The translations under genes were made by a program, and so were the position numbers. DNA of 64,000 bases from Saussurea involucrata (taxonomy: Eukaryota; Streptophyta; Magnoliopsida; Asterales; Asteraceae). Shown in pieces: positions 43,155-53,785 of the stretch. The stretch covers positions 142,526,983-142,590,982 of the forward strand of contig CM066319.1 in NCBI GenBank assembly GCA_033807775.1. Direction: 5' to 3'. Positions within the stretch are counted from its first letter, which is position 1. Every line of letters begins with the position of its first letter. The notes under the pieces are model-generated. The model did no database searches. It saw only the letters and a list, made by a program, of their open reading frames with translations, and was not told the origin of the DNA.

Positions 43155-43988
43155 TGTTGGGAACTGAAGATATTTGCCAAGTATGGATAATACTGCCAGA
43201 ACAAAGTTAGTACTGCCAGGGCATAATTACTACTGCAAGTGGATATTACTACTGCCAGAACAACATTAGTGCTGCCAGACAAGGTTAGTACTGCTGGTGC
43301 ATAACGAAAATCTGTTAGTACTGCTTATGCAATGGTTACTACTGCAAGACAAAGTTAGTACTGCTGGATCAAGTTAGTACTGCTAGTCAAGTTAGTACTG
43401 CTGGATCAAGTTAGTACTGCTAGTCAAGTTAGTACTGCTAATCAAGTTAATGCTGCTGGAACAAGTTAATGCTGCTGGAATGAGTTAGTACTGCTAGAAT
43501 AAATTAATGCTGCTGGAGAAGATTAGTACTGCTCATGCTGAATGAAGTTAATACTGCTAAAGTGATAAGTTTGGTATGCGACATGGTTGGAGATAAAGAA
43601 GGAATTGATCAAGATATGCTTAAAGAAGATTCAGAAGATCAATTTACTTTTGATAGTTATCTTGTAATTATTGTGTATAAATAGATTTCAATAGATAGCT
43701 ATTAAATAAATACACATATACGTATTCGTGAGATACTGAAATTGATTTCAGAGAGAATTAACCTCAAGGTTTAGAACCCTATTTCTAGAGAAGTAGAAGT
43801 CGTCTTGATTGAGCCTGTTCATCAAGATTGAGGTTTGGTTGTAATCTTGTGAGTCGAAGCATTGATTACAAACAGTTTATGTTCTCTGATATATTGTTCT
43901 TTGATTGTGTGAATTAAAGTTCTTTTCCGCAGATTCTTTAATTCTGAATTCTGAGTATTGTTAATCTTGTTAAGATTCGATCCTGACA
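43155..43988 (+). repeat. 3' LTR of the young Sirevirus
   Basis: It has the same length and motif content as 32699-33532, with one base difference seen. Confidence 0.97.
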
Positions 43989-43993
43989 TATGA

Positions 43994-45176
43994 ACCAAAT
44001 ACACTTACCCCACGGTAGGTGTGAATATATCCTCCAATGCATACTAGGTGCTCCTCCAATTAAGTGAATACCAAATATGTTAATCCAAATAAGATTCAAA
44101 GCATATTAAGCACTTTAACAATGGTCCAACCATTTATCATAATAAATACTACTTCCATGTAGTTCACATACATCCACATGTATTAATTTCCATTCCAATT
44201 GAATTCATTAATAAACCACCATGTTTACAATTTAAGAATAAGCCCATCTGGACCATTAAGCCACCAGCTCATCATTAAGACATTTATTAAGCCATCATGT
44301 CAATTTCACATACCATTGATATATAATCAAACCAAACTCTTATCATCAACATTTATCATGGCATACCAAGTACTATACACAATTTATCCATATTGACTTA
44401 CTTAAACTCTTCTTGTCATCATCTTAACCAATAAGAACATATAACTCAAGATTTTACCTTCATAATACAAAATCAAGACAAGAAATGGTAGATAAGTATA
44501 ACAAAAACATTTAGTTACAGATTACTCACCTTTAGTTCTTCAATTGCTAACACCCTAACTTTGAATACTTGAACCTAGTTGCTCCAAGAAGAAGATGATT
44601 GATGCAAGCCCTTAGTAAAGTTTAATTGATAAGATTCTTATAACAATTACTTGAATTAGATTAGGATTAAAAGATGAAATTACCTTAGGTCAGATGAAGA
44701 AAATCGTCTGAGGATGAGAGCAAAAGCAGAAGTTCTATCTTAGAAGGATGAATGAATGACTAAGGGTAAAGAGGTGGGTTTATCCCCCTTTTGGCACGTC
44801 AGGTGCTCGGTGCCGATCACCCGCGCCGATGCATCGGCGCCAACCCATCGGCGCCAGCTTCTGTTTGCCAAACATCTAAACTTTTACTAATTTAGCCGTA
44901 ACTTCTTCGTTAGAACTCCGTTTTTACCCCGGAAAGTACCATTGGACTCGAAATCAAATTACCCATCCAGCTAACCCATAAAATCTAATATTCCACTTTG
45001 TCTTCTATTTTTCATAAATTTTCTTAAGAAATAAACTTACTGATTTCTATCGAGAATTATCAAATAGCAAGTCAAATTCACAGAAATTATTTAAGATATC
45101 AATCATAATCTAAAAAGTCGGAATATTAAGAAATATTAGACCTACTTTTACTTACGAGGATTTTCCGGGTGTTACA
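43994..45176 (-). repeat. 5' LTR of the Tekay-like element, right part
   Basis: It continues the LTR cut at 32698 after a duplicated TATGA. It is 14 bp longer than the 3' LTR because of an extra CAACCCATCGGCGC in the GC-rich block near 44845, and also shows substitutions such as GTGGGTTTATC versus GTGAGTTTGTC. Confidence 0.95.
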
Positions 45177-45181
45177 CTCAT

Positions 45182-45394
45182 AAAGGTAAGTCTTTTGTTA
45201 AACCTAATCCTGTTTATTCTGCAAATCATTTGATTAGGTTGGCACAAAAGCAACTTTGTTGTTCTTCTTGTGGAACTCATGATTTCATTAAGCAAGAAAA
45301 TGTACAATTTTGGTATGGTACTTATAATATCTCTTCAAAAAGATCTACATATAACAAGCCAGGACTCAAGTTCCATTGGGTACGAAAATCTACT
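45182..45394 (+). pseudogene. gag: Sirevirus gag fragment, C-terminal part
   Basis: It continues the gag cut at 25432. The frame encodes a degenerate zinc-knuckle-like CCSSCGTHDFIKQ stretch and ends GLKFHWVRKST at a stop, where copia gag proteins usually end. It is followed by a TTTTGCAG acceptor-like site and a remnant reading EHMTGKQK, a trace of the protease, after which pol is deleted. Confidence 0.65.
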
Positions 45395-46151
45395 TAATAT
45401 GTTTTGCAGGTTCATCATGTGTAGTGCATAATTCCCAATTACTACCGAACACATGACTGGAAAACAGAAGTGAAGTGTGCAAGTTGAAGAAGAGTACATA
45501 TGCTGAAATGTATGCATAATTTCAGGGGGAGTAATTCTAGTTTTTCATACATTTTGTGCTTATTGATAAATATTTATTTATGCTTCTTTGTAGGGGGAGC
45601 ATACAAAACAATGGTTTCTAAACACATCAGTTTAGAACCCGGATTTCAATGAGATTATGGCTTCTAAACATATCAGTTTAGGACCCGTACTTCAAAGAAA
45701 TAATGGTTTCTAAACACATCAGTTTAGAACCCGGATTTCAATGAGATTATGGCTCTTAAACATATCAGTTTAGGACCCGTACTTCAAAGAAATAATGGCT
45801 TCTAAACATATCAGTTTAGGACCTGTACTTCAAAGAAACAATGGCTTCTAAACATATCAGTTTAGGACCCGTACTTCATTGTTTTAGACTTTGATTGTTA
45901 TATCTACTAATCTTGTTTTGTTAAGATCTTTTTGCAGGTTTTGAGGGGGAGCTAATCTGGTTTTAATCAGTCTATCATGATTTGAGGGGGAGCTTATACA
46001 TCTTACTGTAAGTATCTTCTGAACTTAATTTGAGATTGTTTGGAAGAAGAACGACTTTCAAGCATGAAAAACGTGTTCTTAAATGTTCAAACCACTTCTC
46101 GATTCTCAAACAGATTTTATGAATTTAGAAGTGTGATTTTAAATGTTTTTC

Positions 46152-46186
<35 letters not shown>

Positions 46187-48349
46187 TAGATCTCGGATTC
46201 TCGTTACATCATTTCTGACCATGTGTTTCTAAAGATTAATACTTGCGTATTATCTTTTCTATACTTTCGAGTATTCTTACACACCGGTTCAGCTTCTTAT
46301 TGACTTTGTTATTACCATGTCTCAAAACGAAACATTTTTTCGATGGTAATACTCCCGTTTAATTTCAAATTTTGTTGAGCATCGTATTCATTTCAGCGTA
46401 AGAGCTTAAACGTTTCATTCAATGTTTGTTTATATTTGTTCATATAAACAACATTCAAGTCTTTGATACCCTAAACCTTACATGATTATCCTTCATGATT
46501 ATAATTCATATTTGATCTGATTGATACATTGTCAGATTCTCAAACAAGTCTTTCGAATTCATTTCATTCTTTCAATATTCTTGTTTTGAGAAATCTTCAA
46601 AGATCAAATGCTCAAATCTTCATGATATTATTGAAGACCATACTTTCTGATGGAAATGTAAATCAAATGCCGATATTCATACTTGTTCAAGATAAACTGT
46701 TGAACAACACATTTTTTAGGATAAAATTTTCATGGGAATCAGTGTGAGATATTAAAGAACTTCTATGGATCCACGTTAACCAGTGTTTCCTACCCAAGAA
46801 GTTATCCTTGAGTGATTAAGGGGTGAGGGGTCGAAATCAAAGAGTGGGGGAGATAACTCATACGGTTGAGTATCTCATTGTGCTGAGGTAAAATGAAAAT
46901 GAGAGTTTGGTTAGAAGTGAGCAGATTAAAAATAGAAAGAGGGTGAGAGAACAGAGTTAAAAGAATAAGAGAACTCTGCCCCAGTCACTTTCTGAGTTGG
47001 GCAGCCACATTACTGATTGGTTCACATTCTTTGGTGACCATCATTGAAACAGACAACTAGCCCATGCCAACTCTTGCATTAACCCCACCAGCTACTCATT
47101 TATTTCTTTACAAAGGAATGTTTCAATTTTCTTGGGGACGCAGCATATTATCTATCTGATCTTCACTCGAAAGGTCTGGATATTGAAAAAGAAGGAAGTT
47201 TGCCCCACCTTCGCTCTTCATTCATGCACATTTAATCCTTGGAAAACTTGTTGTTGTCTCAACAGTCTACACAATTTGAGCCTATTATTATTCAAGCATA
47301 AGTTGCTTCAATCATTTCTACACTAGCACGTACACACAAGGAATATGTTTTCTTGTCATAACGTTCATAGAATTTCCTTTGTGGTTTTTCGATGATTGAA
47401 TGGAAGCCCTGGAGGAGTGAACATCAAAAAGCTCCTTTCCAAAGTGCATTCGTTGTACTAAGTGGCTCCGTGCAACTTATAGGCATTTTAACTGATTCAT
47501 TAGTTGTTTCAGGGTTACCACTTTACAATTGTCTAAATTTGAAAAGATTCGGATAAATATTTTTGGAATTGACGGTTATTCAGATCGAAAGGAGGAGATT
47601 GTTATTGGTATATTCAAAGACTGCTGAAATTGATATTGAAGTTTTGATGATCATGATGCTCACAATCATCAAAAAGGGGGAGAGCATATGAAAGTTAAGG
47701 GGGAGAACATATGAAGGTTTCAATTTCGGAATAAGGAGAATTTTGTTAAAGTCAAGAAGCTCGAGATAAAAAGTCAAGATGATTCAAGAAACTTCAAAGT
47801 TCAAAGAATGTTATTGTTGAAGAAGTGAATATACGCAGTTCAATGAACTCAAAGTTACAAAGATTCAGGTTCATTCAAGAATGTTTTCAAAGCTAAATAC
47901 CCGTTAAAGCTCAAAAGCCATTTCATGATCAAAGACTGAAGATATTTGTCAAAGTTCAAAGATGCAAAGATCAATGCTATAATTATTCAAAGATCCGTGC
48001 TACAATGTTTCAAAGATTCGTGTTACAAAGATCAGTGATACGAAGATTCAAAAACATGAAGATTTTGTTTGAAGACTTTGACCAACACTTCAAAGATATG
48101 AAGTTCGTGTTTCAAGACCTTGATGACTATTTGACTTTGAAGATCCAGATGAAGTTTAAAGCAGTCAGATTGGATTTCTGAAGACAACGCGTATTTGAAG
48201 ATTCTTTAGAGCTATTTTTCGAAGATTGATCTTCCTTCAAAGCGAAGAGGGAGATTGTTCAAGGTGCTGAAATGTTGAAGATCTGAAGATCACAAAGAGC
48301 TGAAGACTATCGTCATCAATTTTTAAATCTTGAATCCATAGGGGGAGAT
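45395..48349 (+). other. Non-coding 3' region of the pol-less Sirevirus
   Basis: About 3 kb without supported genes. It has at least seven AGGGGGAG polypurine motifs (45524, 45592, 45944, 45985, 47675, about 47697, 48340), as reported for Sirevirus 3' regions, a hairpin repeat array (45612-45881), an (AT)n run at 46153-46181 and AAG-rich low-complexity sequence from 47700. Its relatives lie at 48681-51296. Confidence 0.7.
45612..45881 (+). repeat. Six tandem hairpin units (repeated palindromic motif)
   Basis: Units of about 46 bp, each with TTCTAAAC, a 6-base loop (ACATCA or ATATCA) and GTTTAGAA or GTTTAGGA, followed by ACCCG and TACTTCAA or GATTTCAA. One unit begins CTCTTAAAC. The stem is perfect in two units and has a G-U pair in most others. 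Confidence 0.9.
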
Positions 48350-48680
48350 TGTTAGTGCATAAAATGTATTCAAGATTTAATGAATAATTGTGTATTTGTA
48401 AAGAGGTCAAATGTAATAGATAAAGTCAAAGTAGAGGCTTTAAAGGTCAAAGTCAAAGTAACTTAGTGAATAGTCAAGAGGTATAAATAGGTGATTGTAA
48501 TATAAGTCTTACAAGCAATTCATTCATACGTGTGGTTTATTGTATAGAGAGAGGGATGACATCTTAGAGAGAGGTTTTAGAGAGAGAAAGTGGATCTCAC
48601 TCCCATTCTTGTATATTTCTCTATTCTAATGAAGATCTCAAGTGTTCTATGATTGTTACCTGATTAGATCTGGGATCACA
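48350..48680 (+). mobile_element. Sirevirus LTR (331 bp), internal position
   Basis: TGTTAGTGCATAAAATG to GGGATCACA, preceded by a perfect AGGGGGAGAT tract. It has TATAAATA near 48483 and GA-rich blocks. It runs directly into 'atctacttaat', the gag/pol junction of a second partial copy, rather than into a primer-binding site. Confidence 0.75.
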
Positions 48681-51296
48681 ATCTACTTAATCTGTTTTGC
48701 AGATTCATCATGTATAGTGCTAAACGCTATATGTATACCGCACACATGACTGGAAAACAGAAGAAGAGTTGTGCAGAATTTTGAAGAAGAATATATGTGC
48801 TTTTGAGGGGGAGCAAAGAGATAATGGTTTCTAAACACATCAGTTTAGAACCCGCACTTAAAAGAGATTTAGACTTCTGAGTAAATCAGCTCAGGACTCG
48901 TACTTCAATGATTTTGACTTCTGATCATATCAGATCAGGACTCGTTCTTCAACGACTATGACTTCTGAATTTACTTCAATCCTGGTAATTCAGAACTCGT
49001 TTTGATGATTAAGGATATTTTAATCCAAGTCTTGTTATTTGTGCAGATTTTGTCAAGATAATGATCTTTTGCACATGTTAAGGGGGAGCTTATAAATTCT
49101 TAAATCATTGTATCATGATTTGAGGGGGAGCTCAAACATTGTTGAATGTAAGTATCTTCTGATCTTAATCTCCGACTGTTTGAAAGAAGAACTACTTTCA
49201 AGCATGAAAAATGTTTTTCCTAAATGTTCAAACAACTTCTCTATTCTCAAACAGATTTTATGGATTTAGAAGTGTGATTTTAAACGTTTTTCATGGAGAT
49301 CTTGGATTACCGTAACATCATTTCTAACCGTGTGTTTCCAAAGATTAATACTTGTGTATTATCTTTTCTATATACTTTCAAGTATTCATACACACCGGTT
49401 CAACTTCATATTGACTTTGTTATTACCATGTCTCAAAACGAAACAATTTTTTCGATGGTAATACTCCCGTTTGTATTCCAATTTTGTTGAGCATCATACA
49501 TTCTTTCAGCGTGAGAACTTAAGCGTTTCATTCAAAGATTGTTTATATTTGTTCATATAAACAAATTTCAATTCTTTGATACCCTAAACCTTACATGATA
49601 TACATTGTCAGATTCTCAAACAAGTCTTTCAAATTCATTTCATTCGTTCAAATATCCTTGTTTTGAGAAATCTTCAAAGTTCAAATGCTCAAATATTTCA
49701 TCATATTATTGAGGAGCATACATTCTGATGACAATGTCATTCAAATGCTGAGATTTATTTGTTCAAGCTAAACTGTTGAACAACGCAAATTTTTAGGACA
49801 AAATTTCATGGGATCAGTGTGAGATTATTAAACTTCTATGGATTCACGTTAACCAGTGTTTCCTACCCAAGAAGTTGTTCTTGAGTGATTGAGGGGTGAG
49901 AGGTCTACATCAAAGAGTGGGGGAGATAACTCATCTGATTGAGTATCTCATTGTGTTGGGGTAAAATGAAAAGGAGAGTTTGGGTAGAAGTGAGCGGATT
50001 AAAAACAGAAAGAGGGTGTGAGAACAGAGTTAAAAGAATTAGAGAACTCTGCACCAACCATTTTCTGAGCCGGGAAGCCACATTACTGATTGGTTCACAT
50101 TCTTTGGTGACCATCATTGAAACAGGCAGTTAGCCCATGCCAACTCTTTCTTTTAACCCCACCAGCTACTCATTTCTTTCTTAACAAAGGAATGTTTCAT
50201 TTTTCTTGGGGGCGCAACATATAATCTATCTAATCTTCATTCGGAAGGTTTGGATATTGAAAAAGAAGGAAGTTTTCCCCACCTTCGCTCTTCATTCATG
50301 CACATTGAGTCTGTGGAAAATTGTTGATGTCTCAACAGTTTACACGCTTTGAGCCTATTTTTTCAAGCATATGTTGCTTTAATTCTTTCTACACATGCAC
50401 GTACCCACAAGGAATATGTTTTCTTGTCATAACGTTCATATAAATTCCTTTGTGGTTTTTCGATGATTGAATGGAAGCCCCGGGGGAGTGAACATCAAAA
50501 AGCTCCTTTACAAAGTACATCCGTTGTACTAAGTGGCTTCGTGCTGCTTACAGGCATTTTAACTGATTCATCCGTTGTTTCAGGGTTACCACATTCTTTT
50601 GTCTGAATTTGAAAAGAGTCGGATAAATTCTTTTGGAATTGACGGTTTATCAGATCAAAAAGGAGGAGAATGTTACTTGTGGTGAACAAAGTGTGTGCTG
50701 ATATTGATAAAGGTTTTGATGATCATGATGCTCACAATCATCAAAAAGGGGGAGAAATAATATACTGAAGAACAGGAGGAGAAATAATACCCTGAAGAAA
50801 AGGGAGACTTGTCAATGAAAGATTAAGGGGGATAAATGATTTGTTAGAGTCAACAAGATGTTCCAAGATGATTCGAGAGAGTTTATTGTTCGAAGATGTT
50901 CAAAGATTCTTATCGTTCAAAGTTCAAAGGTCAAAGAGATGAAGATACAAGGTTCAAGAAATCATTCAAAGTTTGAGTTCAAAGCTTCAAAGACATTAAA
51001 GACGCAAAGATCTGAAATTCATGTTCAAGACTTGATGAAAATTTGTTGAAGATTGTACTGAAGAAGATTGACTTTTCAAAGAGAATGACAAAGACTTTTC
51101 AAGTTTGACTGAAGATTACTCAAAGCTGAGAGTTTAAAAAGTGTCAAAGCATCTAGTTCGACATGAACTTGTGAAGATAAAGCTGTTTGAAGATTGTCAG
51201 AGCTTCAAAGATTAAAGCGGTCAGAGTTAAAGTGTTGAAGATCAAGTGCTGAAGACTGCTGCTATATTTTTTAAATCTTGAATCCAAAGTGGAGAA
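48681..51296 (+). other. Second partial copy of the Sirevirus 3' region
   Basis: It is homologous to 45388-48349: gag/pol junction with TTTTGCAG, the MTGKQK-like trace, AGGGGGAG motifs, hairpins and the long AAG-rich stretch, but diverged. No supported gene. Together with the flanking LTRs it forms an LTR - partial internal - LTR array. Confidence 0.7.
48829..48995 (+). repeat. Four hairpins with covarying stems
   Basis: TTCTAAAC/GTTTAGAA at 48829-48850; TTCTGAG/CTCAGGA at 48875-48896; TTCTGATC/GATCAGGA at 48919-48940; TTCTGAATT/AATTCAGAA at 48963-48995. The first three share a loop ending in ATCA or close, and all are followed by CCG or CTCG. The stem sequence changes on both sides together. 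Confidence 0.85.
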
Positions 51297-51627
51297 TGTT
51301 AGAGCATTTTATTGTATTCAAGATTTATTGTAAAGTCTTGTAATAGTCAAACATTGTAAAAGTCAAAGTCAATGTAGTTATGTAGAAAGTCAATGTAATT
51401 AGGATTTAATACCTTGTAATGTCTAGGTATAAATAGCTTTAGCTTAGTTGTTAAGCAAAGCAAGTCATTAGCAAGTAATTAGAAAAAATGATCTTAATTG
51501 TAATATCTTAGAGAGAGTTTTAGAGAGAGAATCTAGAGAGAGAAAATGTTGAACTCATATGTAATACTCTAGATTCTTGAAGATCAATGGATGACATAAT
51601 GTTTGCCTAATAGACCTGGTGTTAACA
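51297..51627 (+). mobile_element. Sirevirus LTR (331 bp), right end of the nested block
   Basis: TGTTAGAGCATTTTATTG to GGTGTTAACA. The next bases, GCATCTCATTGG, resume the Ulp1 gene, and GCAT also occurs at its broken left side (17223-17226), which suggests the target duplication of an insertion whose left end was later altered. Confidence 0.75.
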
Positions 51628-51890
51628 GCATCTCATTGGCATCTTTAAGAAGATCAGCGACCGTCCACGTTACGACCGTGCAGAGGCATTCACACATAGG
51701 TCCGTACGAAATGCACCGCAACAGAAGGGGATCAACGCGGATTGCAGTTTGTAGGTATGTCGTAACCTATCCAATTTGATTGACGGCGTTGTCCCAGCAT
51801 GTGCACCGGATGCCACCGAACTTGAGGCCACCAAGTGGTGACACTATATGGCGGAGACCTTTTATACGCTTTGTATATCCGGGTAGATTA
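51628..51890 (+). pseudogene. Ulp1-like protease, C-terminal part
   Basis: The sequence joins the fragment ending at 17228 through Ile-Ala-Ser-His-Trp. The frame then gives FKKISDRPRYDRAEAF, NAPQQKGINADC and, after a stop, VCRNLSNL. In Ulp1-type cysteine proteases Gln...Asp-Cys-Gly carries the active Cys; here Cys is kept but Gly is Ser and the next residues include a stop (DCSL*). The segment between the His-Trp and the FKK region is shorter than usual, so a deletion or frameshift is likely. It is inactive. Confidence 0.7.
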
Positions 51891-52190
51891 GTAGGTTGTT
51901 TTTATTTTATTATTATGTAGTCTGTAACATTAAAGTATTGTAGTTGAAGTGTTAACTTTTTTATTATTTTGTTAAAGTATTTAACTTGAAGTGTTAACTT
52001 TGTTTATTATTTTGTAGTCGTTTGATCAACAAATTAATTCTTAAAGTAATGTACTTGAAGTTTTTATAACAAAGTAGATATTAAAAGGCACATATGAATA
52101 GTTGAACCAAAACAAAAGCATGATAAGACAAGACAACTCACTTTCCACGTTTTCATACTTTTCAATGCGAACCGGCATCCACATTTGGCT
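51891..52190. other. Spacer between the Ulp1 and transposase genes
   Basis: An AT-rich 3' UTR-like stretch with repeats of 'ttgaagtgttaac' (51930-52010). No gene seen. Confidence 0.5.
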
Positions 52191-52203
52191 ATAAATACCC
52201 CGT
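52191..52203 (+). promoter_or_regulatory. TATA box before the MuDR-type transposase
   Basis: GCTATAAATACCC lies about 60 bp before the first ATG candidate (52262-52264). The site resembles the TATA region of the passenger insertion at 10911. Confidence 0.5.
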
Positions 52204-52261
52204 GCTAGATTAGTCGTAAAACACATATACGGGAACATAGTATTCATTAACGTCTTCTTAC

Positions 52262-52866
52262 ATGGCATCCCCAAATCTTCATGTTTGGCGCTTTAGGTGT
52301 TTATCAGAATCGCTTTCAGACACTGGCAAAGAGTTATATGGTTAATATGTATATTTCTTTGGGTTTTGCTTGTTAGTACCGTTGTCTGAGGCTAACTTTA
52401 TTAATGTTCATGAACAGATGGTATCCACGGTTGTTCACCATGAAAGTCCACCATGGTGGGTACTTCACTGAACCACCTACAATACATTACTTCTGTGGTC
52501 TATAAATTTACGTTGACATGTTAGATGTGGACGATCTTTCTATGCAACTGCTTGAACAAATCATGAAAGAGTTGGACTACGACGAACCAAAATATTATAG
52601 GTTGTATTTTAAGAGGCTGAATGCAGACTTCTTGACTGGACTGGTAGAATTGAGTACCGATGAAAATGTAGCCAACATACGTCAGTATGTTGACGACCAT
52701 ACTGTGATTGAAGTGTACAGCGAGAAAGTGGAGCTTAACACTTCCAGACTCGTCTCGCTAGAGCATATAAGAAGTCGACGCGGATTGTCAAAAATCCATC
52801 CATCGTGTAGCCGTAGCTTGACATTTGAATAATTTTGTACTGTACTGATTAGTATGTGTTTGTTAT
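52262..52866 (+). pseudogene. MuDR/MULE transposase N-terminus, truncated
   Basis: After a short first exon (MASPNLHVWRF) and an intron ending TGAACAG at about 52420, the frame gives FTMKVHHGGYFTEPP, a TAA at about 52503, then YVDMLDVDDLSMQLLEQIMKEL and YVDDHTVIEVYSE. From memory this is the N-terminal region of plant MuDR-type transposases that precedes the catalytic domain (PB1-like). The frame ends SLTFE at 52831, and the Tat LTR inserted at 52867 separates it from the rest, not seen in this window. Together with the Ulp1 gene it points to one MULE-type transposon as the original host of the nested stack. Confidence 0.6.
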
Positions 52867-53689
52867 TGTTTGGGTAAAAATCCACACCTCACGACCGACG
52901 ATAAAAACACATGTGACATTTATGTAAGACCACTTTTGTATTAAGATAAGGTCTTGCAGGATATTTACAATCGAATATTTGGTCGTACACTTTCATGATG
53001 GTCGCAAGTTCCATACGACCGACGTCCGAGACTCAAGACGGTCGTACGATTATACTAACCGTTAACAGTCAACATCCGTTTTCTTTGTTCCATTAATGCA
53101 GGTCCACGAGTATCATGGTACAACAGCCAGTAACGGACGAGCTTTAAATGGCATTAAAGACCTGGCGACGGTTACAAACAAGTCATCAAGACACATTTAA
53201 TGCTGACAAAAGCTATATAAAGGCCTGCTCACATTTCAACAAAGGGATCTATCTATCTGACATCGAAACAACTGACAGTCTACGCAAATCAACATTCTTA
53301 CATCAGAAGCATTTGAACGAATATCACTCACGCAAGTTTCGCAAGACAGCAGTTCAATTCACACGACAACAGCCTATTTCACACGATTTACGCACGACGC
53401 CTAACTTTTTCTTACGATTAAGTTTGTTTTTATTCTTATTGTAATCTGTTGTACACAAAACACTTGTTACCAAAGGATTTTCGCCCATGTTTGGCGATCA
53501 TAGTGCACTGTCGACTCTCACAAGTCGACCGCGGTTTTTTCCCTCGTTTGGGTTTTCCGCGTCACCAATTCTCTTGTCTTATTTACTTTTTTCTGCGATT
53601 GTGTTGTTTGTTTTGAGATCCCTTTCTTTAGTTGTTAAAAGCTCCACATCAACCTTAAATTATACTTTGGATGATTTTTGGCATTAACA
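52867..53689 (+). mobile_element. 5' LTR of a forward Tat/Retand element (823 bp)
   Basis: TGTTTGGGTAAAAATCC to GGCATTAACA, clearly related to the reverse LTR at 17229-18063. A TATATAAAG site lies at about 53214-53222. Left flank GTTAT; the right flank is outside the window. The frame at 53148-53444 is inside the LTR and not supported as a gene. Confidence 0.85.
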
Positions 53690-53692
53690 TTT

Positions 53693-53711
53693 TGGCGCTC
53701 ACCGTGGGGCC
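53693..53711 (+). other. Primer-binding site of the forward Tat element
   Basis: TGGCGCTCACCGTGGGGCC, 3 bp after the LTR, of the same type as at 23264. Confidence 0.8.
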
Positions 53712-53785
53712 CCATCTAGAGAAAATCTCAAGCCAAGTATACATCGCTCTAACGATCTTGTGAAGTTTTTGATATTTCCAGGAAA

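Larger units (their letters stand above)
32699..43988 (+). mobile_element. Complete young Sirevirus-type copia element
   Basis: An 11,290-bp element with two 834-bp LTRs, target duplication TATGA (32694-32698 and 43989-43993), primer-binding site, gag, pol, a third ORF and a polypurine tract. By eye the LTRs differ at one position only (a T/C in a GTTACTATTGC versus GTTACTACTGC motif). All three ORFs are open. It sits in the 5' LTR of the Tekay-like element and is the youngest insertion I can date here. Confidence 0.97.
25437..45176 (-). mobile_element. Complete Tekay-like gypsy element, itself interrupted
   Basis: Both LTRs, primer-binding site, polypurine tract and a full gag-pol ORF are present. 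The flanking direct repeat is CTCAT (25432-25436 and 45177-45181). The element lies inside the Sirevirus gag. Its 5' LTR contains the 11.3-kb Sirevirus at 32699-43988. Without that insertion it is about 8.4 kb. The LTRs are nearly identical by eye (about five substitutions and one 14-bp difference seen), so it is recent. This is the classical chromovirus (Tekay/Del) layout with LTRs starting TGTAACACCC. Confidence 0.95.

Noticed and set aside
47700..48300. Long AAG/TCAAAG-rich tract as a possible coding coiled coil
   Set aside because: All frames have frequent stops and the homologous tract at 50850-51290 does not preserve any frame.
53148..53444. Plus-strand 98-aa ORF
   Set aside because: It lies inside the Tat LTR downstream of its TATA box; likely leader RNA rather than a protein.
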